The notes below the pieces were generated by a model. That model did not search any database, was not told the origin of the DNA, and worked only from the letters and a program-made list of their open reading frames with translations. Below, in pieces: positions 1 through 7,698 of a stretch of 64,000 nt of DNA (within the stretch, counting starts at the first letter, position 1; every line of letters starts with the position of its first letter). Made by a program: the position numbers and the translations under genes. The stretch comes from Nanobdellota archaeon (GTDB lineage Archaea; Nanobdellota; Nanobdellia; Tiddalikarchaeales; Tiddalikarchaeaceae): NCBI GenBank assembly GCA_016931175.1, contig JAFGFH010000006.1:1-64000 (forward strand). Reading direction: 5' to 3'.

Positions 1-1
1 A

Positions 2-64
2 AGGTTTAAGATAGGATTCCTTGGACAAAACCCCTGGATCGTTGGTGCTATTTATAAAAAATAA
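2..64 (+). CDS. C-terminal fragment of a CDS entering from the left edge (...RFKIGFLGQNPWIVGAIYKK*); possibly a SAM-dependent methyltransferase tail
   Basis: Open frame from window edge to TAA at 62-64; weak resemblance of GFLGQNPWIVGAIYKK to small-molecule methyltransferase C-termini, from memory. Confidence 0.3.
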   Translation, partial: RFKIGFLGQNPWIVGAIYKK

Positions 65-66
65 AG

Positions 67-82
67 CTTTGCGGGGGACGAG
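67..82. repeat. 16-bp direct repeat (CTTTGCGGGGGACGAG) of the tRNA-Leu 3' end
   Basis: Identical to 1155-1170, which is the 3' end of tRNA-Leu (minus strand). Confidence 0.85.
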
Positions 83-151
83 GTTTTTAATCTTGACTAA
101 ATCGTATGTCTTACCATAAGCATTTTAATTAATTGATAAGTTAGAACTGTT

Positions 152-601
152 ATGAAACTCAGGAAGTTCAAAAAAGAGGATGCGAGAAAATTGTCTTATC
201 TTATTCGTAAAGCATTAACTGAAACTAATATAAATGATTATTCAAAAAAAGTGATTGATTATTTATATGAAAGGAATTCTCCTGCCCATATAGTTGACAG
301 GGCGAAGATAAAGCTAACTTATGTTGCTGTTGATGGTGATAAGGTTATTGGAACGGGGAATCTTGAAGGTAATGAGATAAATACTGTTTTCGTGAACCCT
401 AAGTATCATGGTAAAGGGATTGGCAGAAAAATTATGGAGCATTTAGAAGAGATTGCTAAGAAAAAGGGTTATAAATCAATTAAACTCCCTGCTAGTGTTA
501 CTGCAAAAAGATTCTATGAAAAATTAGGGTATAAAAAGGTTAAAGACCAGTATAGTAAGAAGTTTGGAAAAACTATACTAATGAAAAAATTTTTGAAATG
601 A
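152..601 (+). CDS. GNAT family N-acetyltransferase
   Basis: VFVNPKYHGKGIGRKIMEHLE acetyl-CoA binding motif; FYEKLGYKK C-terminal motif. Confidence 0.9.
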   Translation: MKLRKFKKEDARKLSYLIRKALTETNINDYSKKVIDYLYERNSPAHIVDRAKIKLTYVAVDGDKVIGTGNLEGNEINTVFVNPKYHGKGIGRKIMEHLEEIAKKKGYKSIKLPASVTAKRFYEKLGYKKVKDQYSKKFGKTILMKKFLK

Positions 602-685
602 TTACGTTTAAGCTGAGTTATAATAAGCCCCATTATTATTTAATTATAGCATTATTTATTAATTAAAGCCATTTAATAACTTATT

Positions 686-1150
686 ATGAATATTGTTATA
701 AGAAAAGCAATTAAATCAGATATTCCCTTATTAAATAAACTTGACATTGATATGCATAATTATTTAGGAAGTCAGATTGGAGTTAAATTTACCGCTTCTG
801 ATGAAAGTTATACTGAAGCTGATTTTAAAAAACAAAATGTATATGTTGCAGTTGTTGATAACAGAATGGTTGGTTTTATTACATTTAGTAAGAAATTATT
901 GTTTGATGAGTTTTATGGAGGAAAATATGTTTTCTTAGATGATTTTGCAGTAGACAATAATTACAGAGGTAAAGGAGTAGGAAAAAAATTATATAAAATA
1001 GTTTTAGATTATGCAAAAAAGAATAAAGCAAATATTAAAGTGGATACTTTAGTTACAAATAAGAAAACAATAAAATTATACAAAAAATTAGGATTTAAAC
1101 CATTAGAAACCAACTTTGTATTAGATGTTAATAAGAAATTAAAAATATGA
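686..1150 (+). CDS. GNAT family N-acetyltransferase
   Basis: FAVDNNYRGKGVGKKLYKIVLDYAKK and KLYKKLGFKP motifs. Confidence 0.9.
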   Translation: MNIVIRKAIKSDIPLLNKLDIDMHNYLGSQIGVKFTASDESYTEADFKKQNVYVAVVDNRMVGFITFSKKLLFDEFYGGKYVFLDDFAVDNNYRGKGVGKKLYKIVLDYAKKNKANIKVDTLVTNKKTIKLYKKLGFKPLETNFVLDVNKKLKI

Positions 1151-1154
1151 AATT

Positions 1155-1170
1155 CTTTGCGGGGGACGAG
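1155..1170. repeat. 16-bp direct repeat, second copy, inside tRNA-Leu 3' end
   Basis: Identical to 67-82. Confidence 0.85.
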
Positions 1171-1287
1171 ATTCGAACTCGCGTAGGCACTAAACCAACA
1201 GATTACTCACTTCATTGCACAAGTGTGCTCGTCACTCAAAACAATTAGTCTTGAGTCTGTCCCGTTTGACCGCTCCGGCACCCCCGC
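1158..1287 (-). tRNA. tRNA-Leu(CAA) with 46-nt intron (1204-1249) at position 37/38; no encoded CCA
   Basis: Manual fold: acceptor GCGGGGG/CCCCCGC, discriminator A, D-stem CCG/CGG, anticodon arm ACAGA-CTCAAG|intron|A-TCTGT, long variable arm, T-arm GCGAG-TTCGAAT-CTCGT. Confidence 0.93.
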
Positions 1288-1313
1288 AAATAAAAATAGA
1301 CAATTATTCTTTT

Positions 1314-2528
1314 TTAAATCTTGTTAAAGAAGAAAATGCTGGTGAAGAAGAACAAGCTTCCGACGAGTATTGAAGTGCTTATATTGAACAAATCCGTAAC
1401 TAAACCGAACAATAATACCTCTCCAAGCATTGTGGGCAGGAAATTAGCAAAGGATTTCAATGACAAAACCGTTGCTCTAATTTTGCGGGGAATCAACTCA
1501 TTCATTCTTATTGAAATATTATTCTCCCAGAAATCCCATAACATTCCTGCAAATAGTAGGTAAACAGGTATTAGCCAGAGTCCTAAATTGAAACTGAAAA
1601 CCATTATTGTAACTGCGAGAAGTGCTACAGAGTAAGTGATAGCCTTTTTAACCCCAATCTTCTTGGTAATTCTTTCATTAAAGCTTAAGGTGATAAAACT
1701 TAACAAGTAAGCGATTCCGAGCAGAACGCCAAGGAAGGACTCGTCAACCCCGTTATTATTCAACTGAACATTCCATCCTAAACTAGTGCTTGTGCTTCCA
1801 AAGAACAAGATCATGCAGGCAATGAATATGAAAAAAAGCCTCTTGTTTGAAGTAATCTCTTTTAATGATTTTTTAACAGTAATCCTTGCCTCATCAATGG
1901 TGTCCTTGAAATAATTCTTAAAACTTTTCTTTTTAAAATAAGGCTCTTCAGTAAAAAAGGCGATTATGAAACATAAAAGCATCACGCTTGATTCTATAAT
2001 AAACATAGCTCTTACCACAGTTATGAGCCCGTAATCATACTTGAAAAGTATTAATATGAGGCTTGCAAAGAAGTGAACAATGAAACTCATGAAAGAGAAT
2101 ATACTTTTTCTTCGTGAAATAACCCTGCTAAGGGATTTTTTGTCACCGTTGTGCAGGAAGTAGTCAACGAACCAAGCATCATCAGCTCCGGATATAAAGG
2201 TATAACCAATACTTGCGATAACAAAGGATATTAAAACGATTAAAGGATTAGCAGTGAGGAATAGTATGAAAATACTCAATGCATTAAGCAGTATTCCTAT
2301 GCAAACGCTTAACTTCCTGCCGAAGACATCAGCAACAACACCAGTTGGGATTTCAAATAATACTATGAAGAGCGTGCTGGCAGCGTAGATGAAACCAGTC
2401 AAGGTAGTAGAGAATCCTATGGCTAAGAAGTAAAGAACTAGAACACTGAATGTTAAGTTAGTGAAAGGGCTTAAACCAGCTCTTGTGTAAAACTTCCACA
2501 TTAAACTTAACTCTTCTTTAAGATTCAT
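1314..2528 (-). CDS. MFS family transporter
   Basis: About 12 hydrophobic segments; FEIPTGVVADVFGRKLS matches the MFS motif A region. Confidence 0.85.
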   Translation of the reverse strand: MNLKEELSLMWKFYTRAGLSPFTNLTFSVLVLYFLAIGFSTTLTGFIYAASTLFIVLFEIPTGVVADVFGRKLSVCIGILLNALSIFILFLTANPLIVLISFVIASIGYTFISGADDAWFVDYFLHNGDKKSLSRVISRRKSIFSFMSFIVHFFASLILILFKYDYGLITVVRAMFIIESSVMLLCFIIAFFTEEPYFKKKSFKNYFKDTIDEARITVKKSLKEITSNKRLFFIFIACMILFFGSTSTSLGWNVQLNNNGVDESFLGVLLGIAYLLSFITLSFNERITKKIGVKKAITYSVALLAVTIMVFSFNLGLWLIPVYLLFAGMLWDFWENNISIRMNELIPRKIRATVLSLKSFANFLPTMLGEVLLFGLVTDLFNISTSILVGSLFFFTSIFFFNKI

Positions 2529-2533
2529 GAGGA

Positions 2534-3013
2534 TTATTTTCTCTTCTTGAGTTCTTTGCTTATGTTTTCCAAGTCCTGCTTTAAGAGTTCTAGTTCTCTC
2601 TTCTCGCTTGAGAGCATGTCAATCTTTTCTTCAGGTTTAACCTTCACCTTCTCTGGCAGTTTCTTCTCCTTCTTAACCTCTTTCTTTGCAGCTTTTTTCA
2701 CTTTACCTTTAACGGTTTTCTTCTCAACAGCTCTTTTCTTTTTGCTGTAAGATTCAATCTCTTTAATCCTTTTCTCTAATTTAGCTGCTTCGTGAGCAGG
2801 CAAGTGATTCTTTAACTTGTCCAAGTTAAGCCTTAAAGAGATAAGCATCTCGTACAACTCCTTCCTTAACTCAGCCTTTTTCTGCCTGTAACTGTTCAAA
2901 CTATTCCTAGTCTGCTTCAACTCCTTAAGCAGGTAAGATATATTAGATAATTCAGTGCCGAACCTGGAACCTAAACCAATCTTAATATAATAATCAGAAA
3001 ACTCGTTCTCCAT
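2534..3013 (-). CDS. Hypothetical coiled-coil protein with Lys/Glu-rich C-terminus
   Basis: ORF; charged heptad-like composition. Confidence 0.6.
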   Translation of the reverse strand: MENEFSDYYIKIGLGSRFGTELSNISYLLKELKQTRNSLNSYRQKKAELRKELYEMLISLRLNLDKLKNHLPAHEAAKLEKRIKEIESYSKKKRAVEKKTVKGKVKKAAKKEVKKEKKLPEKVKVKPEEKIDMLSSEKRELELLKQDLENISKELKKRK

Positions 3014-3111
3014 AAGTAATAAAAATACTCAATCAAGGTTTAAAATATTAACGGATTAAAGGAAGCTTATTATCCCTTCTTTTTAAAGCATAAATAGTTT
3101 AGTAATCAAAT

Positions 3112-3249
3112 ATGGAAGCAAAATTCAATTCATACAATCAAATAATGGGTGCATTAAACGAGGAGCTTGAAAGCAGAAAGATAGAGCTTGAATGGTACAA
3201 GTTCAGAATCAAACAATTAAGCACTAGGCCTTCAATGCACCCCTTATAA
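3112..3249 (+). CDS. Small 45-aa hypothetical protein (MEAKFNSYNQIMGALNEELESRKIELEWYKFRIKQLSTRPSMHPL)
   Basis: ATG..TAA ORF below the track cutoff; fills the gap between two minus-strand coiled-coil genes; amphipathic/helical composition. Confidence 0.45.
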   Translation: MEAKFNSYNQIMGALNEELESRKIELEWYKFRIKQLSTRPSMHPL

Positions 3250-3256
3250 TCTTTTT

Positions 3257-3760
3257 TTATTCTATAGGAGTAACCATTGTCTTCTCAAACAATGAAATAA
3301 TCTTATCTATGTCTCTTAACAACTCTTCACTCTTCTCTAATTTAGAATGCTCATCCTTCTCAATAAGCCTTAACTCGCTGACAATCTCTTTAGTCTTCTC
3401 AATATCCTTCCTCATCTTATTAGTTGCTTCAACCACTTCCTTATACTCTGACAATTTAATGTAAAGCGTTGGATTAATAGTAGTAGGCATTACAGGTTCT
3501 GGAATAAAACCCCTTCTAGGAGGCTCGTAACTAGGCAAATCCTCATCTTCCATCTCCTCCTCTAACTCGTCACTTATCTCTTCCTTCTTCATAGGCTCTT
3601 CCATCTGAATTGGAGTCTCAACCCTTTCCTTAATATCATCTAATTCATCATCATCCATTGGTTTAGGAGGTTCCGGGAAAGCAGGTTTAACATCCTCGCT
3701 AGGAGGTTCCGGGAAACTAATATCATCATCAGACTTTTTCATCTTGTCAAACAAACCCAT
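3257..3760 (-). CDS. Hypothetical acidic/proline-rich protein with C-terminal coiled coil
   Basis: ORF; repeated SFPEPPSEDVKPAFPEPPKP followed by acidic tract and helical C-terminus. Confidence 0.6.
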   Translation of the reverse strand: MGLFDKMKKSDDDISFPEPPSEDVKPAFPEPPKPMDDDELDDIKERVETPIQMEEPMKKEEISDELEEEMEDEDLPSYEPPRRGFIPEPVMPTTINPTLYIKLSEYKEVVEATNKMRKDIEKTKEIVSELRLIEKDEHSKLEKSEELLRDIDKIISLFEKTMVTPIE

Positions 3761-3824
3761 AATAATACTACAATATGCCTTTTGTTTAAAAACTTTTTTT
3801 ATATCCAGACTCTTATATTAAGCT

Positions 3825-4832
3825 ATGAAAAAAGCAATGTTCTCCACAAAACTAGGAGAAAACAAAGTTAAATGCGGCTTGTGCAAACATAATTGTATTA
3901 TAAAAGAGAATAATTACGGAATCTGCCTGGCTAGAAAGAATATTAAAGGAGTATTATACTCAGAGGTTTACGGAAAACTCTCAGCAGTCAACGTTGACCC
4001 TGTAGAGAAGAAACCATTATACCACTTTTACCCTGGAAGCAAAGCCTTCAGCATAGGAACGTGCGGCTGCAACTTCAAATGCGGTTTCTGCCAGAACTGG
4101 CAGATAAGCCAGATAAAAACCGTTGACTATCCTTACATTACAGAAATGACCCCTTCAGATGTTGTACGAGAAGCGAAGAGGTACCGCTGCAAGAGCATAG
4201 CATACACTTACAACGAACCAACGATTAATTACGAGTTCGCCCTAGAGACCAGCAAATTAGCCCACAAACAAGGCATAAAGAACATCTTCGTAACCAACGG
4301 CTACATTGAAGAGAAACCATTGCGCAGGATAGCGCCTTACTTGGACGCCGCCAATATTGATTTGAAAAGCTCGAACAGTTCATTCTACAATAAAGTATGC
4401 AAGGCAGACATTAACAAAGTGCTTGATTCAATAATATTATACCATAAGTTAAAGATTCACATAGAATTAACAACACTAATAGTCCCTGGAGAGAATGATT
4501 CTGAAGAAGACATAAGAAGATTGTGCAAATGGGTTGTTGACAATTTAGGATTCGAAGTCCCATTGCATTTTTCAAGATTCTTCCCGGACTATTTAATGAG
4601 AGACAAGCGTGAAACTCCCCTGAACATTATAGACAAGGCAGCAGTTATAGCCAAAGGTTTCGGAATCAAATACGTTTACGGAGGCAACGTTGCAGAAGAA
4701 GGATTAAACAACACGTTCTGCCCTAAATGCGGAGAATTACTCGTTGACAGAACCAAGTACCCAATAACTGTTGAGAACGTAAAGAAAGGCAGGTGCGAGA
4801 ACTGCAATGAAAAGATACCAATCAAATTCTAA
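3825..4832 (+). CDS. amrS: AmmeMemoRadiSam system radical SAM enzyme (AmrS-like)
   Basis: CGCNFKCGFCQNWQIS radical SAM CxxxCxxC; N-terminal CGLCKHNC; C-terminal CPKCG...CENC zinc site; AmrS-type architecture. Confidence 0.85.
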   Translation: MKKAMFSTKLGENKVKCGLCKHNCIIKENNYGICLARKNIKGVLYSEVYGKLSAVNVDPVEKKPLYHFYPGSKAFSIGTCGCNFKCGFCQNWQISQIKTVDYPYITEMTPSDVVREAKRYRCKSIAYTYNEPTINYEFALETSKLAHKQGIKNIFVTNGYIEEKPLRRIAPYLDAANIDLKSSNSSFYNKVCKADINKVLDSIILYHKLKIHIELTTLIVPGENDSEEDIRRLCKWVVDNLGFEVPLHFSRFFPDYLMRDKRETPLNIIDKAAVIAKGFGIKYVYGGNVAEEGLNNTFCPKCGELLVDRTKYPITVENVKKGRCENCNEKIPIKF

Positions 4833-5982
4833 GAGCCGTGTTGCTCCAGAACTTCTTCTTGGTAAGAAATTTCTTAATTACCTTCTTAACAGCATCAAAA
4901 TTTAATTTCTTATAACCAGCAGTAGTTAAATCATGAGCAATATCCATAAGGCTTTGCTGAGCGTCGCCTAAGATTCTTGCACCAATACCGAACTCTAAAT
5001 CAATATCTAACTTGTTCATTTTCTTAAGCAGGTTTCCCTTGCCAACGTATACGAGAAGCTCAGTTTCCAAATCAAACGCGTTTGCTTTAACATCCTCGAG
5101 ATGCTGCAAAGCAGTAGGAGAAACACCTTCAACGGTTAAGTAAACAACATACATTGGATTAAAGAACCTCCAAGTATTAACAACACTGTTGCGCAACTCT
5201 TTCTCATCACTGAACGTAACAAAATCCTTATGCTTAATATCAGAATACCTCACAACGTTGATTAATTCAAGCCTGCCTTTTTTCAAGGCAAGCACTAAGT
5301 TTCCAATACTGCTCTTTATCTCATCTTCTAATAACTCGCTCTCCTGTTTGTTTATGAAATTCTTAATCTGTGAAAGTGAAACATCAGTGATATTAGGAAA
5401 ACTATGAGCTTCCAAGGTAAATCTTCCAAAATCCTTTAAAGCAATGTATTTATTTCTGCCCTTAGGCAAAACGCTTTTTTCTAAATACTCAGTATTAAAA
5501 TCAGAGTTTTTAACAACGTCAAGAACGTGATAAGTTTTCTTGAACTTGTATTTTTCAAAACCAACATTTTCATCTTTTATTATAACAGTAGATACGGGAA
5601 TATTATATGAAACAATACCCCAGACGCCAACGCTGCTCAAGTCTTCATCAATGTGCTGGTAATCAACAGATTTTCCATAATTCTTGCACTGAATTGCAAT
5701 ATTCTGAGTTGCATGAGTTGTCTTAATACCCCACAAGAACCTGTGAAATTTCTTTAACTTGCCAAGCTCGTGTTCTGCAAATAATACTACGTCTTGCTCG
5801 TATTTTTTCTTGCCATCCAAATATAATATCAGAGTAGTAAAGCCGTCGGTTAAATTATACTTCTTCCACCCAACCTGCTGAACATTATCCTTATTATTCA
5901 TTAACTCCTTCAGAGTGTACAATTCCAGTGCAGGCCCTTTCTTTGAACCGCTGAAGTATTTTGAAAACTCTTCAAAACCCAT
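4822..5982 (-). CDS. Hypothetical protein, 386 aa
   Basis: Long ORF, no recognised domain. Confidence 0.6.
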   Translation of the reverse strand: MGFEEFSKYFSGSKKGPALELYTLKELMNNKDNVQQVGWKKYNLTDGFTTLILYLDGKKKYEQDVVLFAEHELGKLKKFHRFLWGIKTTHATQNIAIQCKNYGKSVDYQHIDEDLSSVGVWGIVSYNIPVSTVIIKDENVGFEKYKFKKTYHVLDVVKNSDFNTEYLEKSVLPKGRNKYIALKDFGRFTLEAHSFPNITDVSLSQIKNFINKQESELLEDEIKSSIGNLVLALKKGRLELINVVRYSDIKHKDFVTFSDEKELRNSVVNTWRFFNPMYVVYLTVEGVSPTALQHLEDVKANAFDLETELLVYVGKGNLLKKMNKLDIDLEFGIGARILGDAQQSLMDIAHDLTTAGYKKLNFDAVKKVIKKFLTKKKFWSNTALRI

Positions 5983-6069
5983 TTATGAAATGATGCTGCT
6001 TTTACTTAAAAGAGTTCCACACTACTAATCAGTCGTAAAGAATAAATTATTTTAAACCCTAATATTAAC

Positions 6070-7179
6070 ATGCTGAAAAAGCTTTTCTTGCTATTATTCC
6101 TGATGCCAGCCGCTTATTGCGGAGTTGAAGCAGCAGTCTTTAACCACTACTTATACCCTGGCAGTAATTTAGAGTTCAGCATTGACATCAGCGAGGACTA
6201 TACTGGAACCGCTGACTTGAAGTTCTGCCTTGCAGAGTTCAACTTTGACGAATTAAGCTACAATTACAGGTGCGACATCTTCCTGGAAAGACACGACATA
6301 ACCTTTGACAAGACTTATTACAAGATTTATTCAATACCTTTGAATGAAGTTCAGCCTTTGATTTACAGATTATTCGTGCAATTACACTTCGAGGACAAGT
6401 ATCACAAAGACAGCGATTCTGACAACTTCATATACTTAGCCTCACCGAAAGAACCAACAGTATTTGTTTACAACCCTAAAGGTGTAATAATACTACCAAA
6501 CAATCTCGCGCATACTGCAGAACAGGATGAGGCGATAACAGCTGATTTTAACATTACTACTTATGAGAACTGCACGAACTACCAAGTCTATTCTTACGTT
6601 TACAATAACACTAAATGCATAACAGGCAGCTTCAACAATAATTTAAGACGCGTAGAACTGCCTTTCGGTTCAAGCATGAGATTATATTTAAAGAATACAA
6701 TAGATTGGAATGCTACAATAGGAGATTACGATTACAAGATAAGGGTTAATGCCTGCGGCAAAGACTATGATTACAGCCAGCCAATAACAATAACTGAAAA
6801 AAGAAAACCATTATATAATATTACAATAAACCATGATTTAATACTAATAAAAAACTATGATAACACTAACCTCACTTATAATATTATAATAATTGAAGAA
6901 GAAGAAAATAATACTATTATTGGAGAATTAAAACCCCACAATCAAATAATTATTGAACTTGACAATTCAAGCAAATTCGTTAAAGCAATAATAAATAATG
7001 CAGTTGAGCATAACCAGTTATTCCTCGAACAAGATAAACAATCCATAATTGAAGAATCTTCAAAAATAACAGGAGAAATAATAATGGTAGAAAGTGAAGG
7101 GGAAGAGAAACCCTTTTATATACTATCTATATTAACAAGCCTAGGAGCATTAGCTATAATATATAAGGGATTGAGATGA
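6070..7179 (+). CDS. Secreted/membrane-anchored surface protein (signal peptide, Asn-rich ectodomain, C-terminal TM)
   Basis: MLKKLFLLLFLMPAAYC N-terminus; many N-x-S/T sequons; C-terminal FYILSILTSLGALAIIYKGLR. Confidence 0.6.
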   Translation: MLKKLFLLLFLMPAAYCGVEAAVFNHYLYPGSNLEFSIDISEDYTGTADLKFCLAEFNFDELSYNYRCDIFLERHDITFDKTYYKIYSIPLNEVQPLIYRLFVQLHFEDKYHKDSDSDNFIYLASPKEPTVFVYNPKGVIILPNNLAHTAEQDEAITADFNITTYENCTNYQVYSYVYNNTKCITGSFNNNLRRVELPFGSSMRLYLKNTIDWNATIGDYDYKIRVNACGKDYDYSQPITITEKRKPLYNITINHDLILIKNYDNTNLTYNIIIIEEEENNTIIGELKPHNQIIIELDNSSKFVKAIINNAVEHNQLFLEQDKQSIIEESSKITGEIIMVESEGEEKPFYILSILTSLGALAIIYKGLR

Positions 7180-7583
7180 TAAAAGCAAGATTCGTGATTG
7201 AAGCCATGGGCTCACCCCAGGAACTAGTTAAGGATACTTTGAAGAACATGCTTGAAGCCATAAAGCAAAAGTTCAAGGTTGAAGAGTCATTTATAGAGAA
7301 GCCAAAAAAGAGCGGGGAAAAATTTTACACCAGCTTTATTGAATTAACAGTCCAGTTCAAAAACGTTCAATTCCTCTTCGAATTCATGACTTATTACACT
7401 CCTACAATAGTTGAAATCCTTGAACCTTACAAGTTAGAGATAAGCGCTGGAGAGTTAGAAAACATATGCAATGACGTGATGAGCAAAATCCACGAAATGG
7501 ACAAGCGCTTAAAAACCAATATCAGCGTTAATAAACTGCTTTCCAGGCAGGTAATACAAAATAATACAAAAGAAAACGTTTAA
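7176..7583 (+). CDS. Hypothetical protein, 135 aa
   Basis: ORF overlapping the upstream stop by 4 nt (ATGA), suggesting coupling. Confidence 0.6.
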   Translation: MIKARFVIEAMGSPQELVKDTLKNMLEAIKQKFKVEESFIEKPKKSGEKFYTSFIELTVQFKNVQFLFEFMTYYTPTIVEILEPYKLEISAGELENICNDVMSKIHEMDKRLKTNISVNKLLSRQVIQNNTKENV

Positions 7584-7614
7584 AAAGCAAGAGTTTAACG
7601 TATTACTTACACAG

Positions 7615-7680
7615 CTTCTTATTTTGTAGTGGAAACCATAAGGTTTTCCTAAAAACACACACTAAAAGACTTATTTTGAG
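7615..7680 (+). promoter_or_regulatory. S-layer gene leader element: CTTCTTATTTTGTAG, hairpin GGAAACC-ATAA-GGTTTTCC, then TAAAAACACACACT...CTTATTTTGAGAAAT
   Basis: Hairpin at 7631-7649; sequence shared with 50572-50610; TATA-like TTTAAAAAG near 7580. Confidence 0.55.
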
Positions 7681-7698
7681 AAATAGGTGAAAAAAGAA

